From contig NZ_BAAACP010000002.1 in the NCBI RefSeq assembly GCF_039521565.1, positions 248,001 to 312,000 on the forward strand: DNA of 64,000 bases, written 5' to 3'. Source of the DNA: Paraclostridium tenue (GTDB lineage Bacteria; Bacillota; Clostridia; Peptostreptococcales; Peptostreptococcaceae). The position numbers and the translations under genes are program-made. The stretch's first letter is position 1. Each line of letters opens with the position of its first letter. Under the pieces are notes generated by a model. That model did no database searches, was not told the DNA's origin, and saw nothing but the letters and a program-made list of their open reading frames with translations. This document shows positions 8,746 through 17,361 of this stretch, in pieces.

Positions 8746-9795
8746 TTATTTTCTAAACTCAGGATTATCTCCTCTACTTACTTCTACTTCATACCCTGCT
8801 TCATTTATCTTTTTCTCTATCATAGTTCTATACTCTGCATCTTCATCTAATATATATGCTTTATTATCATATAGAGAATATTTTTTTCTAACAGACATTG
8901 GCGATAAATTCGGCATTATAACATTTCCTCCAGCTTTTAATCCTTCTTCTCTTCCTTTTGGATCTATACTTGAAAGAGCTGTTGTAGCTGGCAATAACAC
9001 CTTTGGAAGTAATAATCTAACAATAGCCAAACATATAACTGTTTTTTCTAAGCTACCATGTTCATGATTTCCAAGAGGGGTGTCCTTGTGAGGTATAAAA
9101 GGACCTATTCCACACATTGCAGGTTCAAATTCTTTAACAAACATTAAATCATTAACTAAATCTTCATTAGTTTGTCCTGGTATACCTACCATAAACCCAG
9201 CACCTGCTTGATATCCTATATCTTTTAAATTTTTTAAACAGTTTCTTCTTTTTTCAAAAGGCTCACCTGGATGTATACTTTCATAAAGTTCTTTACTAGC
9301 ACTTTCATGTCTTAACAAGTATCTATCTGCTCCTGCATCATACATTTTTTTATAAGAATCATAGCTTCTTTCTCCTAATGAAAGAGTTATTGCATTTTTT
9401 GGAAACTCACTTTTTATGGCTTTAATTATCTCTACCATCTTATTATCTGTAAAGTATTCATCTTCACCACCTTGCAAAACGAAAGTTTTATATCCTAGCT
9501 TATCACCTTTTCTAACACATTCTAAAATTTCATCTAATGTTAATCTATATCTATCTGCATTTTTATTGTGTCGTCTAAGCCCACAGTACAAGCAATCCTT
9601 CTTACAAAAGCTTGTAAGTTCTATAAGACCTCTCATATAAACTTTATTTTTATAATATTTTTTTCTGGTTTCATTAGCTCTTTTAATTAATAATTCTTTT
9701 GAATTTTCATCTATATTGTCTAATAAATACAATAATTCTTCCTTGCTTGCATCATTTGTTTTATATAATTTTTCTATAATATTTATAACATCCAT
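8746..9795 (-). CDS. hydE: [FeFe] hydrogenase maturase HydE (radical SAM)
   Basis: HydE is the radical-SAM enzyme that works with HydG on the H-cluster precursor. The SAM-cluster motif is C64-x3-C68-x2-C71 (CKKDCLYC), followed by GLRRHN. The later stretch TTALSSIDPKGREEGLKAG and the conserved NLSP region match HydE rather than BioB. Length 349 is normal. Start ATG with GAGGTGA upstream. First gene of the maturase operon, separated from the hydrogenase gene by a long inverted repeat. Confidence 0.93.
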   Translation of the reverse strand: MDVINIIEKLYKTNDASKEELLYLLDNIDENSKELLIKRANETRKKYYKNKVYMRGLIELTSFCKKDCLYCGLRRHNKNADRYRLTLDEILECVRKGDKLGYKTFVLQGGEDEYFTDNKMVEIIKAIKSEFPKNAITLSLGERSYDSYKKMYDAGADRYLLRHESASKELYESIHPGEPFEKRRNCLKNLKDIGYQAGAGFMVGIPGQTNEDLVNDLMFVKEFEPAMCGIGPFIPHKDTPLGNHEHGSLEKTVICLAIVRLLLPKVLLPATTALSSIDPKGREEGLKAGGNVIMPNLSPMSVRKKYSLYDNKAYILDEDAEYRTMIEKKINEAGYEVEVSRGDNPEFRK

Positions 9796-9942
9796 ATATT
9801 CACCTCGATTTTAATGGTTGTATAATTAATACCCAAATATAATATTTAAAATATTTTAAATATTATATTTGATTATTAATTTTTAATAATAATTAAATTT
9901 ATTCATCTTTATATATTTTTATTAATAAAATAGATTTTTATT

Positions 9943-10003
9943 ATCTAAGGTAAAGTAGTTATAATATTTTTTTTTAAATATTATAACTACTTTACCCTTA
10001 GAT
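9943..10003. repeat. Long inverted repeat between hydA and hydE
   Basis: Arms 9951-9969 (TAAAGTAGTTATAATATTT) and 9976-9994 pair perfectly over 19 bp, extended by ATCTAAGG / CCTTAGAT with one bulged C, for about 27 paired bases. Unlike the other hairpins here it is not followed by a clean T-run on either strand, the T-run being in the loop. It may be a terminator variant or an mRNA end/processing element after hydA. Confidence 0.75.
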
Positions 10004-10017
10004 TAAATAAACATATC

Positions 10018-11418
10018 TTAACCTATATCACTTAAATTACTATCTTTATCTAGTCCTAACATATCATGTTTAGATTCAAAGCTAGTATGTAAAAGCTCAT
10101 GTGATAAATGAGATAACGGTTCTTTAAAGAATTCTTTATATACATTTATTACATCTGGGTTTTCATAACTACATTTTATTTTTATAGTTTTATCTTTATC
10201 GTATAATCCTTCTATACGTTTTAATCTCATTTCATTTGTAATTCTAGCTTTCATTTTAGGTTGTCCAGCTCCACCTATACATCCGCCTTTACAAGTCATC
10301 ACTTCAACAAAATCATATTCAACTTCTCCTGCTTTTAGCTTTTCTATTAAAGTTCTAGCATTTGCAGTTTCTTGTACAGCTGCTAATCTAAGAGTTTTAT
10401 CTCCTATAGTAACAGTAGCTTCTTTAACTCCTTCAAGTCCTCTAACTGGAGTAAAGTGTAAAAACTCTTTATGTGGATTTTCATGAGTTAGTATATTGTA
10501 TACAGTTCTGACCGCAGCTTCCATAACTCCACCACTATTACCAAAGATTAAACCAGCTCCACTTCCAAGACCTAATATATTGTCAAATTTTGAACCTTCT
10601 AAAGCATCAAAATCTATGTTTTCTTCTCTTAACCATTTAGCAAGTTCTTTAGTTGTTAATATTATGTCATTATCTCTCATATCTTCAACATTATTAAATT
10701 TAGCTGAACTGTTCATTTCAGGTCTAAGTATTTCATATTTTTTAGAAGTACATGGTGTTATAGTAACATTTACTATTTTTGATGGATCTATATTAGCTTT
10801 TTTTGCAAAATATGTTTTTATTACAGTACCTTGTATACCTATTGGACTTTTAGTTGTAGATAAGTTTGGTATTAATTCTGGGTAGAATGTTTCTGCAAAC
10901 TTAACCCAAGAAGGACAACAGCTTGTAAATTGTGGTAATTTGCTATTACCATTTATAATACGACTTACTAATTCACTAGCTTCTTCCATTATTGTCATAT
11001 CAGCACCAAAAGTTACATCAAATACATAATCTCCACCAAGTTTTCTTAATGATTGAACCATTTTATCTTCAACATATGAACCTTCTTCCATATTAAATTC
11101 TTCACCAAGTGCTACACGAACAGCTGGTGCAGTACTAAATACTACAATTTTATCAGGATCATTTATAGCTTCTTTAACTCTGTCTATATCTTCAACTTGT
11201 GTTATAGCCTTTTTAGGACATGCTTGCACACACTGTCCACAGTTTATACATATTGCTATATCTCCAGTTTTTTCTAAATCAAAGTAGCCTGCAACTCCTA
11301 TTTCATTTGCACAAACCCTCTTACATAATCCACATTTTATACATTTGTCATAATCTATTTGTATAGACGGATTATCTAATTCTACTGGGACTACCTTTTC
11401 TGTAAATAAGTGTTTCAT
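10018..11418 (-). CDS. hydA: Short [FeFe] hydrogenase, catalytic subunit
   Basis: The protein reduces protons or oxidises H2. The N-terminus has two [4Fe-4S] motifs (C26, C29, C32, C36 and C57, C60, C63, C67). H-cluster motifs follow: L1 TSCCPSW (C167, C168), L2 TPCTSKKYE (C223), L3 EVMTCKGGCIGGAGQP (C376, C380). The C-terminal small-subunit domain ends in LSHELLHTSF. L2 has TPC where group A enzymes have MPC, and L3 has CKGGC rather than CPGGC, so this looks like a group B-type ferredoxin hydrogenase; that class call is inference. AGGAGC SD. Its maturases follow on the same strand. A TTCGACA box lies at 11481-11487 upstream. Confidence 0.92.
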   Translation of the reverse strand: MKHLFTEKVVPVELDNPSIQIDYDKCIKCGLCKRVCANEIGVAGYFDLEKTGDIAICINCGQCVQACPKKAITQVEDIDRVKEAINDPDKIVVFSTAPAVRVALGEEFNMEEGSYVEDKMVQSLRKLGGDYVFDVTFGADMTIMEEASELVSRIINGNSKLPQFTSCCPSWVKFAETFYPELIPNLSTTKSPIGIQGTVIKTYFAKKANIDPSKIVNVTITPCTSKKYEILRPEMNSSAKFNNVEDMRDNDIILTTKELAKWLREENIDFDALEGSKFDNILGLGSGAGLIFGNSGGVMEAAVRTVYNILTHENPHKEFLHFTPVRGLEGVKEATVTIGDKTLRLAAVQETANARTLIEKLKAGEVEYDFVEVMTCKGGCIGGAGQPKMKARITNEMRLKRIEGLYDKDKTIKIKCSYENPDVINVYKEFFKEPLSHLSHELLHTSFESKHDMLGLDKDSNLSDIG

Positions 11419-11553
11419 GTTAATTGCTCCTTTATTGTGATTTAATTCATAAAGTATTAAATAAACATTTAATTGTAATTTTCGACAATCAAATGCTTAA
11501 TATGCTTATACCCATTTTTTTAACTTTGTATCATATTTTAAGTATTATTTATA

Positions 11554-11598
11554 TAAAAAAATACCGTTCACTCCTGAATCCTTTGGAATAAACGGTAT
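11554..11598 (-). terminator. Terminator of the BFD-like gene
   Basis: ATACCGTT (11561-11568) pairs with AACGGTAT (11591-11598), with an inner TCC/GGA. A run of T follows on the reverse strand. Confidence 0.75.
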
Positions 11599-11617
11599 CC
11601 TTAATTCTAATTTTTTA

Positions 11618-11794
11618 TTATTTATTTTCTTCTATTAATTTTTCTATAGTTTCTCTGCATCTTGCACCTTGACACGGTCCTGTTGTTGCTCCTGTTGCAT
11701 CTTTAACTTTTTCTACAGTATCTGCTCCATTTTTTATAGCTTCTACTATAGTTTCTTTTGTTATTCCTTTACATAAACACACTTTCTCTGACAT
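11618..11794 (-). CDS. BFD-like [2Fe-2S]-binding small protein
   Basis: A 58-residue reading frame on the reverse strand starts at ATG 11794 with TAGGAGG 7 bases upstream. It begins MSEKVCLCKGITKE and has C6-x-C8 and C41-x4-C46, the cysteine spacing of bacterioferritin-associated-ferredoxin and NirB/NifU-type [2Fe-2S] domains. The GPCQGARC segment matches the second half of the domain. It is a stand-alone protein with its own terminator. Location just upstream of the hydrogenase suggests, but does not prove, a role in iron-sulfur or electron transfer. Confidence 0.85.
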   Translation of the reverse strand: MSEKVCLCKGITKETIVEAIKNGADTVEKVKDATGATTGPCQGARCRETIEKLIEENK

Positions 11795-11962
11795 AATAAT
11801 CCTCCTATTAAATATGTATTATATTTTCCTTTTATTTTATTATACCCAATTATTTTAGATTTAAATATTTTTATATTTTAAAAATATTTAATTATGAACA
11901 TATTTACTCTAATTTTCATAATTTAATATGAGTTAAAGTTTGTAAATAAGGGGGAAATATTT

Positions 11963-12577
11963 ATGGATTGTTTTAAAACTAAGGAAGGTAATTCTATAGT
12001 TAGAGTTTTTCATGCCTCACCTAATGCACCAACAGTTGATGTTTATTTAGATGGTGAAATTTTAGCACCTGGACTAGCTTATACAGATATATCTGATTAT
12101 TCATACATGGAAGAAGGAATGCATACAATAGAAATTCGTTCTATAGGAGATTCTACTACAACTATACTAACTAAAATGATAGATGTTCCTGATGATAGAA
12201 TATTTACTATAGCTATTGTTGGAAATTTAGATAATTTAGAATTTATACTAATAGAAGATGATATAGATGAAATTCCTTCTCCTAAAGAATCTACTGTTAG
12301 AGTAGTTCATTTATCTCCTGATTCACCTAATGTTAATGTATTTGCTAATGGAAATTCTTTATTTGAGAATTTAAATTTTAAAGGAAATTCAGATTATACT
12401 AAAGTTCCTTCTGGTGCTTATTCTATGGATGTTACTTCAAGTAATACAGGAGATATAGTTTTATCAGGAAACTTAAACCTTAAAGCCAATAGAATATATA
12501 CAATATATGTTATAGGTAATCCACCTAGTTTAGGTTTAATTCAATCTGTAGATGTAAATTCTTATCTTTGTAGATGA
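11963..12577 (+). CDS. DUF4397 domain protein, two tandem repeats
   Basis: Two copies of the DUF4397 beta-sandwich are visible: VRVFHASPNAPTVDVYLDG (about residues 13-31) and VRVVHLSPDSPNVNVFANG (about 113-131). Each is followed by a conserved Y...P.G...... VT / IRS strand. The 204-residue protein has no signal peptide, which is unusual because many DUF4397 proteins are exported; it may be a cytoplasmic or spore-associated relative. ATG at 11963 with AAGGGGGA upstream; own terminator. Confidence 0.85.
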   Translation: MDCFKTKEGNSIVRVFHASPNAPTVDVYLDGEILAPGLAYTDISDYSYMEEGMHTIEIRSIGDSTTTILTKMIDVPDDRIFTIAIVGNLDNLEFILIEDDIDEIPSPKESTVRVVHLSPDSPNVNVFANGNSLFENLNFKGNSDYTKVPSGAYSMDVTSSNTGDIVLSGNLNLKANRIYTIYVIGNPPSLGLIQSVDVNSYLCR

Positions 12578-12604
12578 TAAAAAGGGTATTAATACCCTTT
12601 TTAT
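12577..12604. terminator. Bidirectional terminator
   Basis: AAAAAGGGTATT / AATACCCTTTTT, 12-bp perfect stem, is shared by the convergent DUF4397 gene and the hypothetical gene that ends at 12601. Confidence 0.9.
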
Positions 12605-13095
12605 CTTAAACTTTTAATTACTAAGTTAATTAATTCTATAATATTTCTAGATATATATAAATCTTGTTTTGAAGCCCAAATTAAGTATATTTTTAGCTTT
12701 TCCCATTTTAAATTTTTATCTATATTTGCTATATATATATTGTAAATTTCATTTATTTTATCTAAAAATTCATGTTTTTTATCTTCAATAAATTTTTTAT
12801 TCTGTAACAAAATTTCTTTTATATTTTTTATAAAACTATCTATGGTAATGTTATTATATATATAATCATTTATTATTTCATCTCTTTTAACTATAAGTTT
12901 GTCAGTTATGTTTTCAAGGTCTTTTTTACTATAGTTCCATACTCTATCATTTTTTATAGCTATATCATCTATTTTGTCATTATACTTATCAATAATTTCC
13001 TCTAGAACTATAACTATTTCTAAGTAATTATTCATTCTTAAGACTTCTTCACATCTTTTTATATCTGAATTTAGATTTATTAATAATTCATTCAA
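12601..13095 (-). CDS. Hypothetical helical protein
   Basis: A 164-residue protein, mostly Ile, Asn, Lys, Asp and Glu, with heptad-like hydrophobic spacing and no membrane segment or signal. It is likely all-helical and could form a coiled coil or bundle. It does not match a family I recognise. AAGGAGA lies before the ATG. It overlaps the shared terminator at its 3' end and stands alone on its transcript. Confidence 0.65.
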   Translation of the reverse strand: MNELLINLNSDIKRCEEVLRMNNYLEIVIVLEEIIDKYNDKIDDIAIKNDRVWNYSKKDLENITDKLIVKRDEIINDYIYNNITIDSFIKNIKEILLQNKKFIEDKKHEFLDKINEIYNIYIANIDKNLKWEKLKIYLIWASKQDLYISRNIIELINLVIKSLR

Positions 13096-13205
13096 ATTTT
13101 CTCCTTCTTTCTACATCAAATTTAATTTATATTATATCATTATTGTAGTTTTAATTATTAAGTTATATTAATATTATATTAATGATTATTTTAAGGGGGA
13201 TTTAT

Positions 13206-14018
13206 ATGAGTAAATGTAAATTAGCTGTAATACAAATGCATATAGAAGATGAAAAATCTACAAACCTCAAAACTTTAAATAGTATTTTACATAATGTCTT
13301 AAAAAAAGATGTTGATATGGTTTTATTACCTGAAATGTTTTGCTGTCCTTATCTAACAAGTAAATTTCCTTTATATGCTGAGCCTGAAAGTGGAAATACT
13401 TATAGATACTTATCTAATTTAGCAAAAGTTAATAATATATATTTAGTTGCTGGATCTATGCCTGAAATTGATTTAGATGGGAAAATTTATAATACTTCTT
13501 ATGTATTTGATAGAAATGGAGATTTAATTGGAAAGCATAGAAAAATACATCTATTTGATATGCAAATAGGAGATACTTATGTAAATGAATCTAATACTGT
13601 TAGTCCAGGTGAAAATATAACTGTATTTGATACTGAATTTGGAAGATTTGGTTTATGTATTTGCTATGATTTAAGATTTCCTGAAATATTTCGTATGATG
13701 GTAGATAGTGGTGCCAAGGCTATAATTATTCCTGCTGCTTTTAATATGAAAACAGGTCCTTCTCATTGGGAATTATTATTTAGATGCAGGGCTGTTGATA
13801 ATCAAGTTTATACTATCGGCTGTGCTCCTTCTACAAACTATAATGATTCTTATATATCATATGGAAATTCTATAGCAGTTTCACCTTGGGGAGATATTAT
13901 TAATAAATTAAATGGTGATGAAGGATATTTTGTTTGTGATATAGACTTTGAATATATAAATAATTTAAGAGAAAAACTTCCTTTACTTAAACATAGAAAA
14001 TGCAATTTATATAAATAA
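13206..14018 (+). CDS. Nitrilase/omega-amidase family carbon-nitrogen hydrolase
   Basis: The Glu-Lys-Cys triad of the nitrilase superfamily is visible: E43 (LLPEMF), K113 (HRKIHLFD) and C153 (CICYDLRFPE). The motif set GKHRKIHLFD and CYDLRFPE fits the Nit2/omega-amidase branch, which hydrolyses alpha-ketoglutaramate-type amides; the substrate is inference. 270 residues is typical. Start chosen at 13206 because AAGGGGGA lies 5 bases upstream; a longer reading from 13182 begins before the SD. Single gene with its own terminator. Confidence 0.88.
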   Translation: MSKCKLAVIQMHIEDEKSTNLKTLNSILHNVLKKDVDMVLLPEMFCCPYLTSKFPLYAEPESGNTYRYLSNLAKVNNIYLVAGSMPEIDLDGKIYNTSYVFDRNGDLIGKHRKIHLFDMQIGDTYVNESNTVSPGENITVFDTEFGRFGLCICYDLRFPEIFRMMVDSGAKAIIIPAAFNMKTGPSHWELLFRCRAVDNQVYTIGCAPSTNYNDSYISYGNSIAVSPWGDIINKLNGDEGYFVCDIDFEYINNLREKLPLLKHRKCNLYK

Positions 14019-14054
14019 AAACTACTTAAAATTATAATTTTAAGTAGTTTTTAT
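14015..14054. terminator. Bidirectional terminator
   Basis: AAAAACTACTTAAAAT / ATTTTAAGTAGTTTTT lies between the convergent nitrilase and cupin genes. Confidence 0.88.
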
Positions 14055-14058
14055 TTTA

Positions 14059-14403
14059 TTAATTTTCTTTATACTCTGCTCCAGCACCTACTTTAGTTAC
14101 TTGAACCGCAATCATTTCACTATCACCATTAGTTATTTCATGCCATTGACCAGCTTTTACAAATACACTATTTCCTACAGTAACATCAGTAACATCATCT
14201 TCTACACTCATCTTTCCACTACCTTTAAAAAAGAAAAATATTTGTTCTCCATGTGGATGTCTATGAGCTTTTAATACTTGAAACGGTTTAAAAAAGTAAA
14301 CTTCAGATGTTATATCTTCACCTTCAAATACTGGTATTTTAGGTACAACCTTATCATTATATTCTTCTAAACTTCCATCTAAAAAATGTTTTTTATTTTC
14401 CAT
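14059..14403 (-). CDS. Cupin domain protein
   Basis: A single-domain cupin of 114 residues. Motif 1 metal ligands are in KAHRHPHGEQIFFFFKG (His-x-His and Glu), and motif 2 is PVFVKAGQWHEI-like (GNSVFVKAGQWHEITNG). Small cupins can be isomerases, dioxygenases or sugar/metal sensors; nothing here tells which. GGAGGT lies upstream of the ATG. It is divergent from the BusR-like regulator. Confidence 0.85.
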   Translation of the reverse strand: MENKKHFLDGSLEEYNDKVVPKIPVFEGEDITSEVYFFKPFQVLKAHRHPHGEQIFFFFKGSGKMSVEDDVTDVTVGNSVFVKAGQWHEITNGDSEMIAVQVTKVGAGAEYKEN

Positions 14404-14565
14404 ACAAAAACCTCCTTTATATATTATAATCCTATTTATATTTCCTTTTTTAGTGATATAATATTCATTAGATAATATTTACTAATTTATTATAGAAACC
14501 TATTTAAAGTAGAAATAAAATATTTAAATATTTTAATATATTTATTAAAATTTTTTGGAGGAATT

Positions 14566-15204
14566 ATGGAAAAATCACATACTATGCCTATATATCAAAA
14601 AATTGCTCTTGATATAGCTAATAATATATATGTTGGAAATATAGCTGAAGGCGCTACACTTCGTGGTCGTTCAGCTCTTGCTGCTAAGTATAATGTTTCC
14701 CCTGAAACTATTAGACGCTCTGTAAAACTTCTTGAGGATATTGAAGTTGTTCAAAGCATTAAGGGAAAAGGTATAATTGTTTTATCTTCTAGTAATGCTG
14801 AATCTTTTTTAAAAAAATATCAAAATATAACTAATATATCTTCTTATAGGTCTGATTTATCTTTTCTTCTTAATAGCCGAGCTAAATTAGAAGCTCAAAT
14901 ATTAGAAACTATGAACAAAATAGTAGATTACTCAAGTAGATTATCAACTATTAATCCACTAGTTCCTTTTGAATTTGAAATAAAAGCTAATTGTAAGTTT
15001 ATCGGTATGACTGCTGGACAAACTAATTTTTGGCAAAATACCGGAGGTACTATAGTTGCTGTTAAGCGTAATGGTGACCTTATACTCTCCCCTGGCCCTT
15101 ATATTGAATTCCTAGAAAATGATATTCTTATGGTTATTGGGGATGTTAATATCCATACTTCTGTTCCAATGTTTTTATATGGAGATGAAGAATATAAAGA
15201 TTAA
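14566..15204 (+). CDS. busR: BusR-like c-di-AMP-responsive GntR/RCK_C transcriptional repressor
   Basis: Residues 1-75 form a GntR winged helix (LAAKYNVSPETIRRSVKLLEDIEVV and GKGIIV). A coiled-coil linker follows at about 95-125. Residues 130-208 form a TrkA-C/RCK_C domain (FIGMTAGQTNFWQNTGGTIVAVKRNG...LENDILMVIGD). This domain order and length (212) match BusR, the c-di-AMP-binding repressor of betaine uptake in lactic bacteria. The next reverse-strand gene is a BCCT osmolyte transporter, which supports the same job here: repress osmolyte import when c-di-AMP is high. TTGGAGG upstream of the ATG. Confidence 0.85.
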   Translation: MEKSHTMPIYQKIALDIANNIYVGNIAEGATLRGRSALAAKYNVSPETIRRSVKLLEDIEVVQSIKGKGIIVLSSSNAESFLKKYQNITNISSYRSDLSFLLNSRAKLEAQILETMNKIVDYSSRLSTINPLVPFEFEIKANCKFIGMTAGQTNFWQNTGGTIVAVKRNGDLILSPGPYIEFLENDILMVIGDVNIHTSVPMFLYGDEEYKD

Positions 15205-15247
15205 TTAAAAAGTTACTTTAATTTTGGAAAAAAGGAGGGATATTTTT

Positions 15248-15427
15248 ATGTATACATACATTTATGTTAAGTCAAAAGCTAGTTCAGTTTTTAGAATTTC
15301 TGATCATAGAGAATTAATAGATAAATACAGCAGAGAAGGTTGGAGATTTGTTAGTGCTATTCCAAGTGATTTTGAACTTAATGGAAAGATAAATGAATTT
15401 GACTTAGTTTTTGAGAAAAAAATTTAA
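15248..15427 (+). CDS. DUF4177-like small protein
   Basis: 59 residues from the ATG at 15248, which has AGGAGGG 8 bases upstream (a TTG reading from 15224 starts before this SD). The pattern YVKSKASSVFR....HRELIDKYSREGWRFVSAIP followed by FDLVFEKK fits DUF4177, small beta-rich proteins of unknown role. It follows the BusR-like gene by 43 bases and is probably co-transcribed with it. Confidence 0.75.
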   Translation: MYTYIYVKSKASSVFRISDHRELIDKYSREGWRFVSAIPSDFELNGKINEFDLVFEKKI

Positions 15428-15458
15428 AAATAAAATTTTTATAAATTAATTTATAAAT

Positions 15459-15492
15459 AAAAAGAGTATCTTAAATTCAAGATACTCTTTTT
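15459..15492. terminator. Bidirectional terminator
   Basis: AAAAAGAGTATCTT / AAGATACTCTTTTT, 14-bp stem with a 6-base loop, ends the busR-DUF4177 transcript and the convergent BCCT gene. Confidence 0.9.
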
Positions 15493-15495
15493 ATA

Positions 15496-17058
15496 TTAAT
15501 AAACTTCTTTTTTTCTTGGTATTATAGGTTGTTTATATTTATTTGAAACTCTATATTCTTTCTCTACTGCTTTTTTTATTATTTTTGCTTTTTCTTCTTC
15601 TAATTTAAATTCTTCTTTTAATGCTTTTGTTATAGAAACTATACTTATTAGCATTATTATTGCAAAAGGAAATGCTGATACTATTGATACTGTTTGTAAT
15701 GTTTCTAAACCTCCTGATATTAATAATACTACCGCTAGTAAAGCTTGTATAACTCCCCATGTTATTTTCTTTTTATTACTTGGGTTTAAATCTCCATTAG
15801 ATGTAAACATTCCAAGTACATATGTTGCTGAATCTGCAGATGATACGAAAAATGTACATAATAAAATCATAGCTATTATTGATAGTACTTTACCAAATGG
15901 ATAATTTAAAAAGACTTTAAATAATGCTGTTTCTGTTACCATTGTTGCATCTTTTGCAAAATCTAATCCTAAATTCATTCCTAGTGTTCCAAATACAGCA
16001 AACCAAACTATACAAGCTAGTGCTGGAGCTAGTGTTACTCCTATTATAAATTCTCTTATTGTTCTACCCTTTGATATTCTTGCTATAAATATTCCAACAA
16101 ATGGTATCCATGCTATCCACATTGCCCAATAAAATACTCTCCACTGAGCTATCCATTTCCCTGATTGGTCAATATATAAACTTTGAGATATAAAATTTTC
16201 TAAATATAATCCTATTCCATTTGATAAGTTTGATACCATATCTATAGTTGGTCCTATTATTATGGCTCCTAATAAAAGTGAAAATGCTAAAGTTAAGTTT
16301 ATATTAGATAGTAGTTTTATTCCTTTATCTAAACCACTAGTTGAACTTTTAATGTATAGTATTGTTGCTATAGCTATTATAACTATTTGTACATATATAG
16401 TATTTTTTATACCAAACATATACTCAAGCCCACCTGCTATTTGCATTGTCCCCATACCTAGAGATGTTGCTATTCCTGTTACTGTTGTAAATACAGCTAA
16501 TATATCTATTGTTTTACCTACTTTACCTTTTACTCCTTCTTCTCCTAATATAGGTAAAAATACACTACTTATAAGCCCTGGTGCATCTTTTCTAAATTGA
16601 AAATACGCAAGTGATAATCCCATTATTGCATAAGCTGCCCATGGAGTTAATCCCCAGTGCATAAATGATTGTTGCATTGCAAAATTTATGGCTTCTTGAC
16701 TTCCAGACGTTAATCCTATAGGTGCGACCATATGTTTTAATGGCTCTACTGCTCCAAAAAATACTAATCCGATTCCCATTCCTGCTCCAAATAACATTGA
16801 AAACCATGATAAATTACTAAATTCCGGTCTGTCTGTATCTTTACCAAGTCTTATGTTTCCATATTTACTAAAAGCCAAAAATACTGCAAATATTACTAAT
16901 GCAAGCATCACTAATAAGTATACCCAGTTAAAATTACTTACAATTAAATTAAATCCTTTATTTGATGCTTCTTTAAACATATCTGGTGATATTAATCCAA
17001 ATATCACTACCAGACTGGTCAGTACTAATGATATTTTAAATACGATATTATTTTTCAT
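15496..17058 (-). CDS. BCCT family betaine/carnitine/choline transporter
   Basis: About 520 residues and 12 predicted helices. Family signatures include GMGIGLVFFGAVEPLKH (the Gly-rich unwound TM segment) and FYWAMWIAWIPFVGIFIARISKGRTIREF (the Trp-box substrate-binding helix and following loop). BCCT proteins import glycine betaine, carnitine or choline with Na+ or H+. The start at 17058 has AGGAGGAAGC upstream; the reading from 17091 has none. The charged C-terminal tail (KAKIIKKAVEKEYR) is a typical osmosensing tail. Likely repressed by the neighbouring BusR-like protein. Confidence 0.92.
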   Translation of the reverse strand: MKNNIVFKISLVLTSLVVIFGLISPDMFKEASNKGFNLIVSNFNWVYLLVMLALVIFAVFLAFSKYGNIRLGKDTDRPEFSNLSWFSMLFGAGMGIGLVFFGAVEPLKHMVAPIGLTSGSQEAINFAMQQSFMHWGLTPWAAYAIMGLSLAYFQFRKDAPGLISSVFLPILGEEGVKGKVGKTIDILAVFTTVTGIATSLGMGTMQIAGGLEYMFGIKNTIYVQIVIIAIATILYIKSSTSGLDKGIKLLSNINLTLAFSLLLGAIIIGPTIDMVSNLSNGIGLYLENFISQSLYIDQSGKWIAQWRVFYWAMWIAWIPFVGIFIARISKGRTIREFIIGVTLAPALACIVWFAVFGTLGMNLGLDFAKDATMVTETALFKVFLNYPFGKVLSIIAMILLCTFFVSSADSATYVLGMFTSNGDLNPSNKKKITWGVIQALLAVVLLISGGLETLQTVSIVSAFPFAIIMLISIVSITKALKEEFKLEEEKAKIIKKAVEKEYRVSNKYKQPIIPRKKEVY

Positions 17059-17097
17059 ATGCTTCCTCCTATTTTTTTGTTTATATTTCAAATCAAA

Positions 17098-17171
17098 GTA
17101 ACAACTTTATTAATTAATTAAGTTTTTTCTCGTAACAACTTAATCATAGCATAAAGTTGTTTCTTTTGCAA
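17098..17171 (-). promoter_or_regulatory. BCCT promoter with three repeated operator-like boxes
   Basis: On the reverse strand a promoter reads TTGCAA (17166-17171), 17 bases, TATGAT (17143-17148). GTAACAACTT occurs twice as a direct repeat (17098-17107 and 17132-17141), and an inverted copy AAAGTTGTTTC (17153-17163) lies inside the spacer. Boxes over and just after a promoter suit a repressor; BusR is the natural candidate, by context only. Confidence 0.5.
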
Positions 17172-17223
17172 ATAAGCCCCCATACTTTTCCCATATAAAT
17201 TAACAGTTTTTACTTAAAATAAT

Positions 17224-17333
17224 AAAAAAAGCTATCTTATTATTTAATAGTTAAAAATATTTAAAAATAGGTGATATCAATGTATACCACCTATTTTTAA
17301 GTTTATTTTTACTATTTTTTAAGATAGCTTTTT
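17224..17333 (-). terminator. Long nested hairpin, terminator-like
   Basis: Outer arms AAAAAAGCTATCTTA / TAAGATAGCTTTTT enclose a near-complementary middle (AATAGTTAAAAATA against TATTTTTACTATT). Inside is a perfect inner stem 17261-17273 / 17288-17300 (TTAAAAATAGGTG). On the reverse strand a T-run follows the structure, so it probably ends the PIG-L gene transcript. It accounts for most of the 300-base gap between the BCCT and PIG-L genes. Confidence 0.7.
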
Positions 17334-17361
17334 AAATACTTTTTATTTTTATTAAATTCTA

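Noticed and set aside
10496..10885. Plus-strand frame of 129 codons opposite the hydrogenase gene
   Set aside because: Lies over the H-cluster motifs of the true gene and has no SD; an antisense shadow.
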